From assembly GCA_963681505.1 (NCBI GenBank), contig OY811977.1:8872377-8936376 (forward strand): a stretch of 64,000 nucleotides of DNA. The letters run 5' to 3'. Position 1 is the stretch's first letter. The number at the start of each line of letters is the position of its first letter. The translations under genes were made by a program, and so were the position numbers. This document shows, piece by piece, positions 9,544-20,876 of the stretch. The stretch comes from Eunapius fragilis (Eukaryota > Porifera > Demospongiae > Spongillida > Spongillidae). The notes below the pieces were generated by a model, which was given only the letters and a program-made list of their open reading frames with translations, was not told where the DNA came from and did no database searches.

Positions 9544-12500
9544 ATGGTGGAGGATCCGGTGTCGCATGCATATGTGGTGGAGACAGGACAGATATTGTTA
9601 CTTAAATCCGGGGATATAGAATTGAATCCTGGACCTTCGACTCGGGGTGAGTTAGGCCCCTCGATATCGCCAAAATGATAACTAATTTACTCACCCCGCT
9701 AGACCCACTGGACTTGCAGTGCAGAGATGAACACATGAACAAAATAGCTGTAGACTGTGCCTTCGACTGGAAGGTGGTAGGCAGACGTCTAGTGGGCAAT
9801 TCCGTTGAAGACATTGATCGGGAGGAGAAGGATGAACAAAGAAAACGAGACATGATGTTTCAGAAGTGGCGGGAAATGGAAGGGCCCAAGGCTACTTATA
9901 GAGTGTTGATAGGTGTGTTTGAACAAGTAAAGAATTACCAGGCCGCTGAGGCAGTGAAGGCATTGGTACCACCAATAGCTGAAGGTAGGTGCTGTCATTG
10001 CGTAACACTGCTCACGTAGACGTCCATTAATAATTAAAGTTCTTGTACAAGTTCAGTTGAGTAATTTGAATTACCATGGAATGATTATGCCTCTATTTCT
10101 CGCTCCCACACATAGTATGCCCACTCTCTTGCATGCATGCCTAATATGTTCTATCATGCTTCAGCAGACTCCTGTATCCTTCAACTATCACCAACAGCTT
10201 CAGTGAATGGTAATGATATTATTTTCATTCGTCACATGTGATTATGCTAAGTGATATTGCACTAATATGAGTTAGTCAAAATAAACTACAAGGAATTAAT
10301 GTTGAATATCATTGCTACAAATATGCTCAAGCGATGCAGTTTGCTTGTATGTAGTAATCCAATGTGTAGAAACTACCATATTTGGTAACTCTGTAGGTTT
10401 GGCTCTTTTCTTCAATAAATGCTGGGATTGATGCAAAGTATATACCATGTCATTTTAGAATTTGCACCATATTTAATTTACACTGTTCGGTATAATGACA
10501 ACACCATTTTGATTATCTATGCACACTACCGCATAAATTATATTATGTGTAGGTGCGTCCCCGTGTGTAGGTGTGCTCTCAACGTTGATAATAACTCTTT
10601 GACTGCAAGTGCATCTTTATATTTCCTCTGTTCGCAAGTGACAAATCCAAGTAATTACTGAACTGTGAAGTGCACACATTTCCACACCCCAGGACAAGCG
10701 CGTGCATTGCAAGCCCGTCAATTTAGCATCAAGGAATTTAAATGGTGTCGTGGGCCTAACAGAGCGGTTACTCTGAAGTAGAAATTTTAATGTTGTAACT
10801 TGAATTCTTCACCATATATATATATGGACCTATGTAGCTGAATGGTTGAACATCAGTTATAAGTGCCAATTAAGGAAATGGATAACTGCATGTACGTAGT
10901 AAGAAGGAATTAACTCCCTTCACATTCCTGGAAGCATTTATATATATTTAGCTTGCGTGCAAATGCTGCCGCGCTTATACTAGGCACAATACACTGATAT
11001 GTACATTTAACAACATGCAGTGTGCGAGCGCGGTAGTGACGTACGTAGGGGCTAGATGCATATGAGAATAAATCGCTAACGGTTACAATACAAATGAAAC
11101 ATATATGTCATATCATGTTCATTAAGATGTGAACGAGCCCATAAATGGGCATTGCTTGAGGTACTAAACCATGCATGCATGGTACTTAGTTTTAGGACCT
11201 AAACCTACTCATGTTCGGCGTACTGCTAAAATTTCATAAGCCGGACTTAGAAATTACCCAATGTTGTTGAGACAGTGTTAATTCAGTATTGGTTTGAAAT
11301 ATTGGCATGGCCTTTAAACCAGCCACATTTTGAACCGATGGTTTAACAAAAATTTGTTCGACATATCAACCAAATTATTTACTATAAGGGATTTTGAAAG
11401 CATTGTTTATTCAAGGCTGATAAAAAAGCATTGAACTCACCGGGTTGTTGTTTGAACCACCCGCAACTTGCATGGAATATGTTCGCCAAATCCACCTGTT
11501 TTTTCCTGTGCACGGGTAGATATTTAAATGGCTAAATTTTATGTAGTGATATTGCACTGGTATGAGTTTGCCAACATAAGCCACCTACAACCAATTAATT
11601 GAATACCATTGCTACAACATTTCAATTTCACATTCAATGACATGCACGATTAAAAATGGTAAGTGTCTCATATAAATTCAATAGTTTGCTCAAGTGATGA
11701 CTCATGATGCTGTTTGCTTGTATATACTAATCCAATGTGTAGAAATTACCATATTTGGTAATTCTGTAGGTTTGGCTATTTCCTTCGGATTGATGCTAAG
11801 TATATACCATGTCATTTTAGAATTTGCACCATATTTAATTCACACTGTTCAGTATTATGACAGCACCATTTTGATTATCTATGCACACTACCGCATAAAT
11901 TATTAGTTTTGGATCGACGATTTTTAATTTTAGTACAGAATTTGTTGATCCAGTCTCTATGTATTACTATAAATAACAAGATTGTGATTATAATTAACAT
12001 TGCTATCTAACTTTCAGACCATCGTAATACAGTCAAGGATAACTGTGGCTGCAATGAATGCGATTTCAATAAACTCATAACAAAAGGATGCACTAAGGCA
12101 ATTCGGCATCCATTTTTGTACCTTGGTTATAACGCACTTACTCAGCATGAAAAACACTGTTTACTATTAAAGCTTGAAGCAGATGCAGGAGTTATTAACA
12201 ACGACTATGTTACTTTGGTTCAGCAATTTAAAGTTTGGATGCAACACAATGTATCTGTTGAACATTACAGGGATATCCTTTCAGACTTACCTGGTACTAT
12301 GAAGAATAATGTGCCATTGTTAAAGGACAGATGGAATGATATCAGGATAGCTACTCACAAGGACTGCTCAGCACTACTCGCTGACTATCATACGTGGTTT
12401 AATTGTTCTGTTTTAAAATCGGCACTGCAACAAGCTAAAAATCTAACCAGCAAAGACCCAGCAGATGTTTTATGTAGTCTTCAGTCCTACACAGAGGAGA

Positions 12501-13288
12501 TGCTCAAATATTGCAAACGAAACATCTTTGAATGCCCACCACCATCAAATATGTCTCCTGTAAAGGGAACCACATATTGCTGTTTTAAAATGAAGGGTCA
12601 TATGCTACCTGATAAGAAGCAGTTCACAGCAGAAGAAATCGAACAGTTCACGGCAAAAATAATGATATCATTTGAAATTCCGGAGTATGTACTACTGTTA
12701 CGCACCTTTACTGAAGGATGTGTGGAGCTGGTGTATTCCTTACCACTCTGTATATATGCTGAACTGTTCCCTTTGAGTGAAGACCAGTGCAGATATCTTA
12801 CCACTCTTGGTGTGTCAGAGGTCACAACAAAGGACTACCACTATAAGCTGTATCATGTAAGTGCATGACATCCATATAAGGTGTGCGTGTAATTAGGTGA
12901 CCATGTAATGTAATGATGGACCATTATTCCATGACTCCAAAGTAGTGCAAATGAGTCAACACACAGACTTCCTGCCGCAACTCAAATGAATACGGGGGAA
13001 TATTCAGTAAACTAAAGTTTTACAGAGTTTTACGCATATTCATTTGAGTTGCAGGCGATAAATCGTCAGCAAGTCGACCACGCAATCTTTGTCGCTACAT
13101 GCATCGTAATAAGTGTTACACTTTTTTTCATCGTAATTCGTGGGCGTAATCGTAAAGGATACCAGAGATATATATGGATACTCGCAGACTGTGTTCCTCA
13201 TCAGTGGAAGGAGGTAGACATAGGAGATCGCTACTCAGCATCAGAATTGTCCATAGCGTACAGCACACGTTACACGCGTAGTATTTAA
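9544..13288 (+). CDS. 2A-motif / death-domain / membrane protein, four exons
   Basis: Modelled exons are 9544-9646, 9703-9984, 12018-12856 and 13055-13288 (485 aa), and all phases agree. Exon 1 ends CGGG|GTGAGT. Intron 1 is only 56 bp, with ACTAAT before CCGCTAG. Exon 2 ends G|GTAGGT, exon 3 follows CTTTCAG, and exon 3 ends CAT|GTAAGT. Residues 18-31 read LLLKSGDIELNPGP, a full match to the 2A ribosome-skipping consensus, so a short leader (1-30) may be released from the rest (31-485). Residues about 44-118 form a death domain (AFDWKVVGRRLVG, ATYRVLI). Exon 3 (130-408) resembles an unnamed helical module, seen from memory in many sponge and cnidarian proteins, with WFNCSVLKSAL, CKRNIFECPPP and AELFPLSEDQC. 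Exon 4 supplies one hydrophobic segment (417-438) followed by RGRNRK. Exons 1-3 are well supported; exon 4 is weaker. If it is not used, the frame ends at 12868. Confidence 0.65.
9610..9636 (+). other. 2A-like ribosome-skipping motif (GDIELNPGP)
   Basis: Codons 23-31 of the death-domain gene encode G-D-I-E-L-N-P-G-P, preceded by LLLKS. The established 2A core is D-(V/I)-E-x-N-P-G|P, with upstream hydrophobic residues and usually a Gly before the Asp. All invariant positions are present and skipping would fall between Gly30 and Pro31. Confidence 0.8.
10240..11906. repeat. Direct repeat pair inside intron 2
   Basis: About 300 bp at 10240-10545 recurs at about 11545-11906, sharing for example TTTGGCTNTTTYCTTC and a long run around AGTATATACCATGTCATTTT. 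The copies lie 1.3 kb apart in the same orientation within the second intron of the death-domain gene. No coding content is evident; this is an old insertion or an intronic duplication. Confidence 0.75.
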
Positions 13289-13289
13289 C

Positions 13290-14436
13290 CCTTTGGACGC
13301 TAGCTCGGTACAATTAGAGATAAATTATCTCTGGTGCAACAGTTTCATCGAATAGGAATAGCCGTAGGAATGAGGCGTTCCGGGATTGGGAGGGGGGAAG
13401 GGGGGGGGGGATTCTTGAGAATTGCAAAGCGCAGCACTTCCCACCAGTAGGCAAGCTGATAAATACATCGTTCCCTACCCGCTGTTGAAGCCGAAGATCG
13501 TGGTATCTGAAACATGTCTATCCATAGTTAGTATAGTTAAGGGGGATTGGAAACGAACTAATCAACACTTAGTTGACACCTCTTCACCTTACAGCACACT
13601 TATAAGATTTTCATACCTCACCAAAGTTTCAATGGACTCCATCCACACTCGATGCGTATTTTGTGCGAGATACGGATCTAAAAATGACGCAGAAAGTACG
13701 CGAATAGGAGTATCCTAGTCTCGTACCCTGATTACATCACCGCTATCTACCGAATCTGGGACTGCTTACAAAAACGCTTACTAATGTTCCCCTACGTACG
13801 ATTTCGAACCTCTCAGTAGGTTTCAACAATGTAACGTGGAGTGCTTACAGCTAGTAATGCGCTCACGTGACTCGTTTCCAATCGTTCAGACACGTGACGT
13901 TTTCAGATTGTACTGAATAAAATATGGATTCCACAACTATGAATATCAGAATACCAATGACGTTATGAGGGGGGGGGGGGGGGAGGGGATTATAATGAAA
14001 TGTAATAGTTTGGAGACGCCAATAACTATGCTCTGTCTGATTCGCTACTCATTATAGCCTGCTTACTATGTGGAATGCAATATTGTGATGTCACATCATG
14101 CGTCATGTTATGCCTGCATGTAGTCTGATTGGTGCCACAAAACTGGAACAAAATCAATGAACCAGATCCAGCGTAGCGGTGATGTAATACATCCGCTGCT
14201 GTGACGTACGCGGGTCTGGGTACGAGAATTACTGAATGCCAGTCATCTGGTCCCCATTCTACGTAATTCTTTAGTTCTCCGCAACGGCACGATCCAACAA
14301 ACACGAAACTGTTCATTTTCCATTACTATACAAACAAACCAAACGACCCGATCGTCTGGAGTCTCGTTAATAGCGGGTCGTGGTTGACATATTGGTTTTA
14401 TGAGAGTTGTTACAGCCACGGTTTGTTTATTAAATA
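13290..14436. other. Non-coding with dispersed repeat (about 14190-14420)
   Basis: G-runs lie at 13390-13410 and 13969-13983. The segment 14190-14420 (around CAACAAACACGAAACTG and GAGTCTCGTTA) is alignable to 19500-19680 and, inverted, to 26190-26360, so it belongs to the repeat family of the 18-27 kb region. Open frames at 13422-13718 and 14026-14316 have no recognisable features. Confidence 0.5.
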
Positions 14437-14906
14437 CAGTCACAGCTCGGTCAAAATAATGATATACATTGATGCCAAAACGTGATTACCTGATAATTAG
14501 CTGCTGGTGCCTCAATTATTGAATTCACTGCATACTAGTGGTCTTGATGCCGTCCCCCAGGTGGAGAGATATTGAACCACAATTACAATTTTAAAAGTAA
14601 CGCACACACAAATCACATAATCACAACAACATAGAAATAAACGCGCATTGTGTAATGAGCATGTTGTATAATCACTCCATTGCTAAAGGTAATACTAATG
14701 ACAAGCTGCCCGAGGAATTCAAAGCCAAACATAGTTTTTTGTACACGTGCGTAACTAAATAGCTAGGTAGAGTTGTTCTGACCCTGTATGCACATTTTGA
14801 AGAAGGGGACAGCTTTGTGCTGAAATTACAGTGTGAATGTATTGTTAGATATAGCTGGTTGACTGTTCCTTTATTAATATACAAACCATTGAACAAAAGG
14901 CACAAA

Positions 14907-16500
14907 TCAGAAAATCAAAAATTGACAAGTTTTGCAAACTGATGCAATATGTAAACATAGCTCCACTGCTGCATTCATTATAAAATCATCATTCGCCTTG
15001 ACCCCTATCTTATGCACCCTCCGCAGTTGTGGTAATAGTTCATTTAGGCAAAGAAATCTCTCTAAAACCTGATCATTTAGCAACACATCCTCCTCCTCCT
15101 CCTCAATGTCAATCATTCCATTTTCTTCAAACTGTAAACAACTTAGCAGCATACCAGAAGCTGATCTACATACAGATTGGGCTGCCTGTGCTACTTCATC
15201 AAGACCAGTGCGTTTTAACAGGCACATCACAGAAGGTTCACTTAACTTTAAGTTTAACAAGTTCATGCACATATCAACAGATTCTGATTCTACTTTCTTA
15301 CGGTACTCTACAGGCATGGTAGATAAATCAGCAATTTCAACAACACCAAGACAATGCGCGTGTCTCCAGCATGCAGCAATACTTGTGGAGAGACTATCCA
15401 TGACTCCTTCAGTATTTCAATGGCATTACCTATACACATGGGGTTGACACCCATACTTCATTCCTGCCATCCCAGGTGGCAGCTGCTCAGCCATTCACTG
15501 TAGTTCAGGGTTGTACCTATCAGCTGTCCCTGCCATTTTGGACAGCAGTCTAGTTTTATAGCTTGCTTTCAGTGCTGCTATATGATTCCCTGATCGAGTG
15601 GTTGAAACACCGAAGTCACATGTGGGGGAAATTTAATCACTTTTACTTTATTAATGCATCCATCATCGTGTCCCGACAAACCATCTACTAAATTGCCACA
15701 GGGTCTATACGAGTCCACAGACGAATTTTGACAAAAAAACGTCTTTCCACCAATGATTATAAATTCCTTATCGTTCCATGCATTCTTCTGGCTATAATAC
15801 GCGGTAGCACACAGGCTTTTTGTCCTTAAAGCAACGTGGATTTTTATCTGTCCCTATAAAAACTGGATCTACCTTACAAGTTCCAGTTGCATTTACGCAC
15901 AAAATAATTGTTAGGCGGTCCTTTGCTTTCATACATTTCCCACCACGCCCAAATTGTTGAGGATCTCTCTCATTTTGTATTGAGTTGGGTATAGTTCGAT
16001 AAAATAGACCTGATTCATCCATATTCGTAGTATTGTATAATTATAAGAACGTAACTTATCCCTTACATATCTCTCCAGATTTCATGCATGTCAACATCGG
16101 CAGGTTCCCCGTGCAGTTTTACGCACTTATATATAGTAACATCATACCTCCATCGCCAGTGGGCAAAACAGCCATCCGAAGCGGTAAAGTACGCTTCTTA
16201 GCTTCATGGACAGCTCGAGCTTGGATGAGTTGTCTTGTAATTGGCATTTCCCTACTGCTCCTATTCGGGAAATTTGGTTCTATTCACCAACAGTTTAGTA
16301 TAGTAAGATAACTGCAAACTTTTTTTTTTTTAACGGCAATGTTATAGGCAGGTTATATGGGGATACTAATATCATAAGCCTTTGCTACAGCATCAGCCCG
16401 GTCACCTTATTCTTAATCAGTAAGTACCTTCGGTTTTTCCTGATATGGAAGACACTTCCTTTCTTCATTGGAATTGTTTGCGTTCTTCTTCACTTGAATG
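14907..16500 (-). pseudogene. Tigger-type DDE transposase relic
   Basis: Read right to left, the pieces follow transposase order. A pogo-type HTH scrap at about 16330-16500 contains AVAKAYDISIP. A CENP-B-like HTH scrap lies at about 16080-16300. The DDE start, with NMDESGLFYRTIPNSI, GGKCMKAKDRLTIILCVNATG and DKNPRCFK, spans 15792-16025. A YYSQKNAW segment follows, then IKFPPHVTSVFQPLDQGII at about 15570-15640. Last is a C-terminal part with IAACWRHAH and an acidic stretch (14907-15401). These lie in different frames with stops between them, so no full transposase is encoded. The first catalytic Asp (MDESG) is visible; the region of the second is scrambled. Confidence 0.75.
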
Positions 16501-16783
16501 ATTACCTTTTGTAATTACAAACTTACCTCGAGTTCATAATGAATCTGCATGAAGACTGACATATCTTTTCAAACACTCAGCTACCTGTCTCCTACATCTC
16601 AGCTCTGTTTTGTGTGTACAAGTACCGATACCGCTGTCCTTTTTCTCGAACATTCTATCACATGTTCAAAGCGGGTAGAAATTCTTTTTTGTTTTGGCGG
16701 GCTGTGCACGTGGCGAAAGTTTACTGTTCGAGCTGCTTATGATTAATAAAAGCGGTCAGAGATACGTTGTTACATCAGGCAAT

Positions 16784-17060
16784 GACTGAGAGTTCAAGGA
16801 AGAAACGGATGTGTCTTCCACTTCAGGACAAACTGAAGGTACTTTCCGATTTAGAAAAGCGTCGATGCTGTAGCAAAGGCTTATGATATTAGTATCCCAC
16901 AAGCGTACAAGACATATAAAAATAAGGACTTATAATTGTGTCTAAAAAGGGTTCGCAGTTGTCCTACAGTACTAAACTATTGGCGAACAGAGCTAAATTT
17001 TCCAAATTGGAGCAGTCAGTATTTGAATGGTTTTGTGCTGTTAGAACTCTGCGGAGTGTT
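16784..17060 (+). pseudogene. Inverted second copy of the transposase N-terminus
   Basis: The plus strand reads MTESSRKKRMCLPLQDKL and continues as a decayed pogo HTH, then RAKFSKLEQSVFEWFCAVR from the CENP-B-type HTH. Part of it (about 16850-16900) is the reverse complement of 16358-16410, so the N-terminal exon exists twice in opposite orientation within one element. Confidence 0.6.
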
Positions 17061-17379
17061 TGACTGAATGGTTTTGTGTTAGAACTTGGCGAGGGAATTC
17101 AGCATTGCCAATTTCAAGACAACTCACATCACACACAACTCTCGTTAGTTTCTTTGATGTTGTGTTTGTGATTTGTATGCTTTACAAATTATAATTGTGG
17201 TTCAATATCTCTCCACCTGGGGGATGGCATCACGACCACTAGTATGCAGTGAATTCAATAATTTTTGCACAGCAGCTAATTATCAGGTAACCACTAAGAA
17301 AACTGACAGCTTGTTTTGGCATTAATGTATATCATTATTTTCTCTATGACCGAGCTGCGAGAATTATCTATGACTGAGC

Positions 17380-18100
17380 CGCTACTATAGACGGTGAAAA
17401 AAAATTTATCAGCGGCTGGTGTACAGGAGTATTCATTGACTATATGATAAGGATGCATGTTAATTTCTACGGCTTACCTGATACATCACGAACGTAAGAA
17501 AGAGAAATAACTGAGTGCAATGGTTTCATATAACCGCAAATTCGAGAGATTAGATAAGCATGCATGAAAGTGAAGAATGATAGCATCTGGCGAGGCATTT
17601 TCATCCAGCTGATAATTACATGTGTAGATTTGCTTTCAACACTTCATTTTTGCTACCAAATAAAGATTCGGTCTATTACTGTGAGTAAGTAATTAACGAC
17701 AACCGATATGCGAGCGATATCGATGCAAAAGAAAGAAAGTACATTCTTAGACTGAATAGCAATCATTATGCGAAATCCATATCAGAAATGCCTGATATGG
17801 ATGATTCTGAAATCTATCTCGTTGGTCCGTTTGGAAGCAAATAAAAGAAGCATGCTGGGAGAGTACTTTTCATGCGCATCACGTGCGGCGCCATTTTGTA
17901 GTATACACGACTTAGATACCACCGTCAATACAAGGTTACGAGTAAATGGTACGTTGTACGAGAAAATGGGCCTTGCGGATTTATTTATGGAACAGTGTCC
18001 AGTAAAATCACCCTTACGATACTTTATCAAATTTTCCAGGACAATCGAGTAGCGCTCGCATTGAAATGTACGTCTAATTATAAATTCAGTGCCCAATAAC
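17380..18100. other. Non-coding; TIR-like segment at about 17985-18100
   Basis: The segment around CAGTGTCCAGTAAAATCACC and its following bases, up to the MITE at 18104, matches the reverse complement of about 20760-20875. It is therefore a copy of one end of the element annotated at 20631-20876. No gene is supported; the open frame 17768-18052 overlaps this repeat. Confidence 0.5.
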
Positions 18101-18103
18101 TTT

Positions 18104-18393
18104 ACAAGTAAAGAAAAACATTCACTAACGAGAAAGTTGGTGGGATATAGGAATTGGAGGCAATGGTGGTGTAAAAAGGAAGGGAACAAGGTTTTGAGAA
18201 AAGGGTAATGAGACAAAAATCCTATACGTTTAGCACGTCCTTTGGTTCTGTTACATTTACACGTGCTAAATATAGGATTTTTGTCTCATTATCTTTTTCT
18301 CAAAACTTTGTTCCCTTCCTTTTTACACCACCATTGCCTCCAATTCCTATATCCCACCAACTTTCTCGTTAGAGAATGTTTTTCTTTACTTGT
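18104..18393. mobile_element. Palindromic MITE, copy 1
   Basis: A 290-bp element whose two halves are nearly perfect inverted repeats of about 130 bp. It starts ACAAGTAAAGAAAAACATTC, contains GAGAAAGTTGGTGGGATATA and GGTGGTGTAAAAAG, and has a short central loop near TTGGTTCTGTTAC. It has no coding capacity. Related copies are at 18431-18720 and 26758-27026, and half-copies near 8080, 21425 and 27030. Confidence 0.85.
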
Positions 18394-18430
18394 TTCCTCT
18401 ATTTTTTAATTATCAATTTCTATGGATTAC

Positions 18431-18720
18431 AAGTAAATAAAAAAACTTCTCAATGAGAAAGTTGGTGGGATATAGGATTTGAAGGCAATGGTGGTGAAAA
18501 AACAAGGAAACAAGGGTCTGTAATAGGAAGGGAAAATGTCATTATCCTATATTTAGCAGCCCGTTTCAGTGTAGCATATACTATGTTCGTGTGCTAAATA
18601 TAGGACTATGACATTTTCCCTTACTATTACAGACCCTTGTTTCCTTGCTTTTTGCACCACCATTGCCTTCAAATCCTATATCCCACCAACTTTCTCATTG
18701 AGAAGGTTTTTTATTTACTC
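18431..18720. mobile_element. Palindromic MITE, copy 2
   Basis: A second 290-bp foldback copy, 37 bp after the first, with GAGAAAGTTGGTGGGATATA and its complement at the two ends. It differs in the inner stem (AAACAAGGGTCTGTAATAG). Its flanks match, in inverted orientation, those of the copy at 26758-27026, so the two were duplicated together. Confidence 0.85.
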
Positions 18721-18827
18721 AGTTGTTTCATTGATTTTTATTCATGCCCGATTATGAGCCGTAGCTGGTTAAGTACTCCATCTTGATATGAGAGGGAGGT
18801 TGTAAAGGTACGACATACCTTTGAGTG

Positions 18828-19093
18828 ACCTTAACTCTTTTCGCCGAGCGAGATGCACGTTCAGGACTATGGCAATATCGCTGTCTTTTAGCAGCCCGTT
18901 CCTTTTCAGGATCTGCTCGATACCTTGCGCGTCGAGAGGTCCGTTTCTTTTCAGGCTCTGCTCGATAGTTTTCACGCTGAGAGGCCCGTTTCTTTTCAGG
19001 CTCTGCTTTGTAGTTCCGCTGGGGCTGAATCTAATACGTCGTCTCGTGTTTTGACGTACTTTGCTCGTCGTTTGTTTTCTGACGTGAAGGCAT
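18828..19093 (-). pseudogene. Basic PEK-repeat N-terminus of a transposon protein
   Basis: The minus strand from an ATG at 19093 reads MPSRQKTNDEQ, hits a stop after about 20 codons, then continues in the same frame with three basic repeats of the form YRAEPEKKRTSRRAR and YRADPEKERAAKRQR. Such YxxxPEKxRAxxRxxY repeats are known at the N-termini of large transposon proteins in sponges and cnidarians. The exact superfamily cannot be settled from this piece. A homologous, also broken, piece lies inverted at 26572-26660. Confidence 0.55.
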
Positions 19094-19369
19094 TTTGAGA
19101 AAAACAACTTCACTAAGGTACAAAGAGCGTCAAACCTACAACGATCGAAGCACATGAATGATTATAGTACGCACGTGCACGTTATTAAATGCAAAACCGG
19201 ATACATATTACCTCTACGTGTAGTGCCCAGACCGTACACACTTGATTACATCATGTACACTTCTAGTACTTCGTATAAAGAGCGAAGTATGTCCTATCCG
19301 AGTCGTGTCAGTGCAGTAAGCTTGATTTGCTAACACAACCACCGATATATGTCATGTAACCTCGAGACG

Positions 19370-20260
19370 TTTTGACCACAGAAGCGACAATTGCCAACGA
19401 ATTCTGAAGCCATTGGTGTGATTTTCATTTCTTAAAAGTGTTCCTATCCCGAGTTATGCGTGGTCAAGAACAAGAAGAAGAACGAGAAATACGTGGGACT
19501 GGGTACGAATTTGGAAAATTGTTTTGTTCTCTACAACCCCGCAGTTTTGACATCAAACAAACACGAAACTGCTTTTTGTTGCCTTCTTGTACAATGAAGA
19601 CAACAAGGTAAGCCATCCGCTCGTCAGGAGTCTTGTTAGAAGCGGGTCGCGTTTTTAAAATGACATTCATAATCGGGGTCAAATCACGTAACTCTCGATT
19701 AATACTAGCAAGTGCCCACCCCCCTTCCCCCCGCTTCAATTACCGTCACGAGCAGACGCCCGCTTTTGTTTGGGATCACTGTAAGGAACGCGGGAGAATT
19801 CTAACTCGTCGTTTCGTTTAGCTCTCCCACTTTTGTTTGCACAAATTCTAAATATACGTAAATGTCGCCATGGGAACGCTTCATTACGCATTGCGTAATG
19901 ATTACGTATGTCAGTTTTATGCTTTATTCGTGCATCTGATACTTGAAGATGTCCTTCCAGGAAATTCTAAAGCGATTGGTATACTTGGTGCTCTTTAAAA
20001 CCATTCCTAGCTCGAGTTATACTCACCCGAGAAGAAGACGACGACGATGACGACGACGACGGAGAATATTTGGCCTGGGGACGATGTAAAATACGAACTT
20101 TTTTTGTTCTCTTAAAGCAAACAGTTTGAAGACTGGAATAAAGCATTAAAATGACCGTCTCTGCCTTCTGGTTCGATAGCAACAAAGAGCAACACTATCC
20201 GTTTCGAGTTATACGCGGGTCGCGTTTATTAAATGATATTCACGACCCGGGTCAATTCCT
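19370..20260. repeat. Dispersed repeat, two diverged copies
   Basis: The segment 19370-19690 (containing TCCTATCCCGAGTTATGCG and CCCAGTCC-type sequence on the other strand) is the inverted counterpart of 26190-26440. A more diverged copy follows at about 19940-20260 (CATTCCTAGCTCGAGTTATA). The frames here are not coding. Confidence 0.6.
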
Positions 20261-20430
20261 ATTACTATCGTAGTTCCTAATGATGGATAGTCCGCGTAAG
20301 AACCATTTGATAGAAGCTCTTTGGAGTTCACGGAAAATTTGAAAACTTGAAAAACTATACAGAAGGGCGCATGATTTTCCGTCCCATATATATATATATA
20401 TATACAAGTAAAGAAAAACATTCTCTAACG

Positions 20431-20630
20431 NNNNNNNNNNNNNNNNNNNNNNNNNNNNNNNNNNNNNNNNNNNNNNNNNNNNNNNNNNNNNNNNNNNNNN
20501 NNNNNNNNNNNNNNNNNNNNNNNNNNNNNNNNNNNNNNNNNNNNNNNNNNNNNNNNNNNNNNNNNNNNNNNNNNNNNNNNNNNNNNNNNNNNNNNNNNNN
20601 NNNNNNNNNNNNNNNNNNNNNNNNNNNNNN
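20431..20630. other. Assembly gap (200 N)
   Basis: Exactly 200 N. The left flank ends in the start of a palindromic MITE (AAGTAAAGAAAAACATTC, then CTCTAACG). The right flank starts inside a TIR (TCCAGCAGAATCACCCTT). The gap therefore probably hides a foldback copy that the assembler could not resolve; its true length is unknown. Confidence 0.95.
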
Positions 20631-20876
20631 TCCAGCAGAATCACCCTTCTGGCTAATTTTTCAAATTTTTTCAAATTTTTTGATTTTCCTTGAACACCCA
20701 TGAGCTTCTGTCAAATGGTCCTTACGCATCCTAAATCGGACTATCCATCACAAAGTTATTAGGCACTGAATTTATAATTAGCCATACATTTCAATGCGAG
20801 CGTTACTTCTCTTTTGCTTGTTCTGGGAAAAAGTACCATAAGGGTGATTCTGCTGGACACTGTCCCATATATTATT
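20631..20876. mobile_element. Short TIR element, left end in gap
   Basis: TCCAGCAGAATCACCCTT at 20631 is answered by AAGGGTGATTCTGCTGGACA near 20849-20868. The 5' tip is inside the N gap. A related end occurs at about 17990. There are no coding frames inside. Confidence 0.6.

Larger units (their letters stand above)
14437..17378 (-). mobile_element. pogo/Tigger-type DNA transposon, inactive
   Basis: Terminal inverted repeats of about 200 bp flank the element: left about 14437-14650, right about 17145-17362. They share CAGCTCGGTCA, AATAATGATATACATT and CCCAGGTGGAGAGATATTG. The interior encodes broken pogo/Tigger transposase on the minus strand. The left end begins CAGTCACAGC after a TA, as expected for the superfamily; the exact right boundary is unclear. 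Confidence 0.7.

Noticed and set aside
17768..18216. Open frames on both strands
   Set aside because: They overlap a TIR copy and the start of a palindromic MITE.
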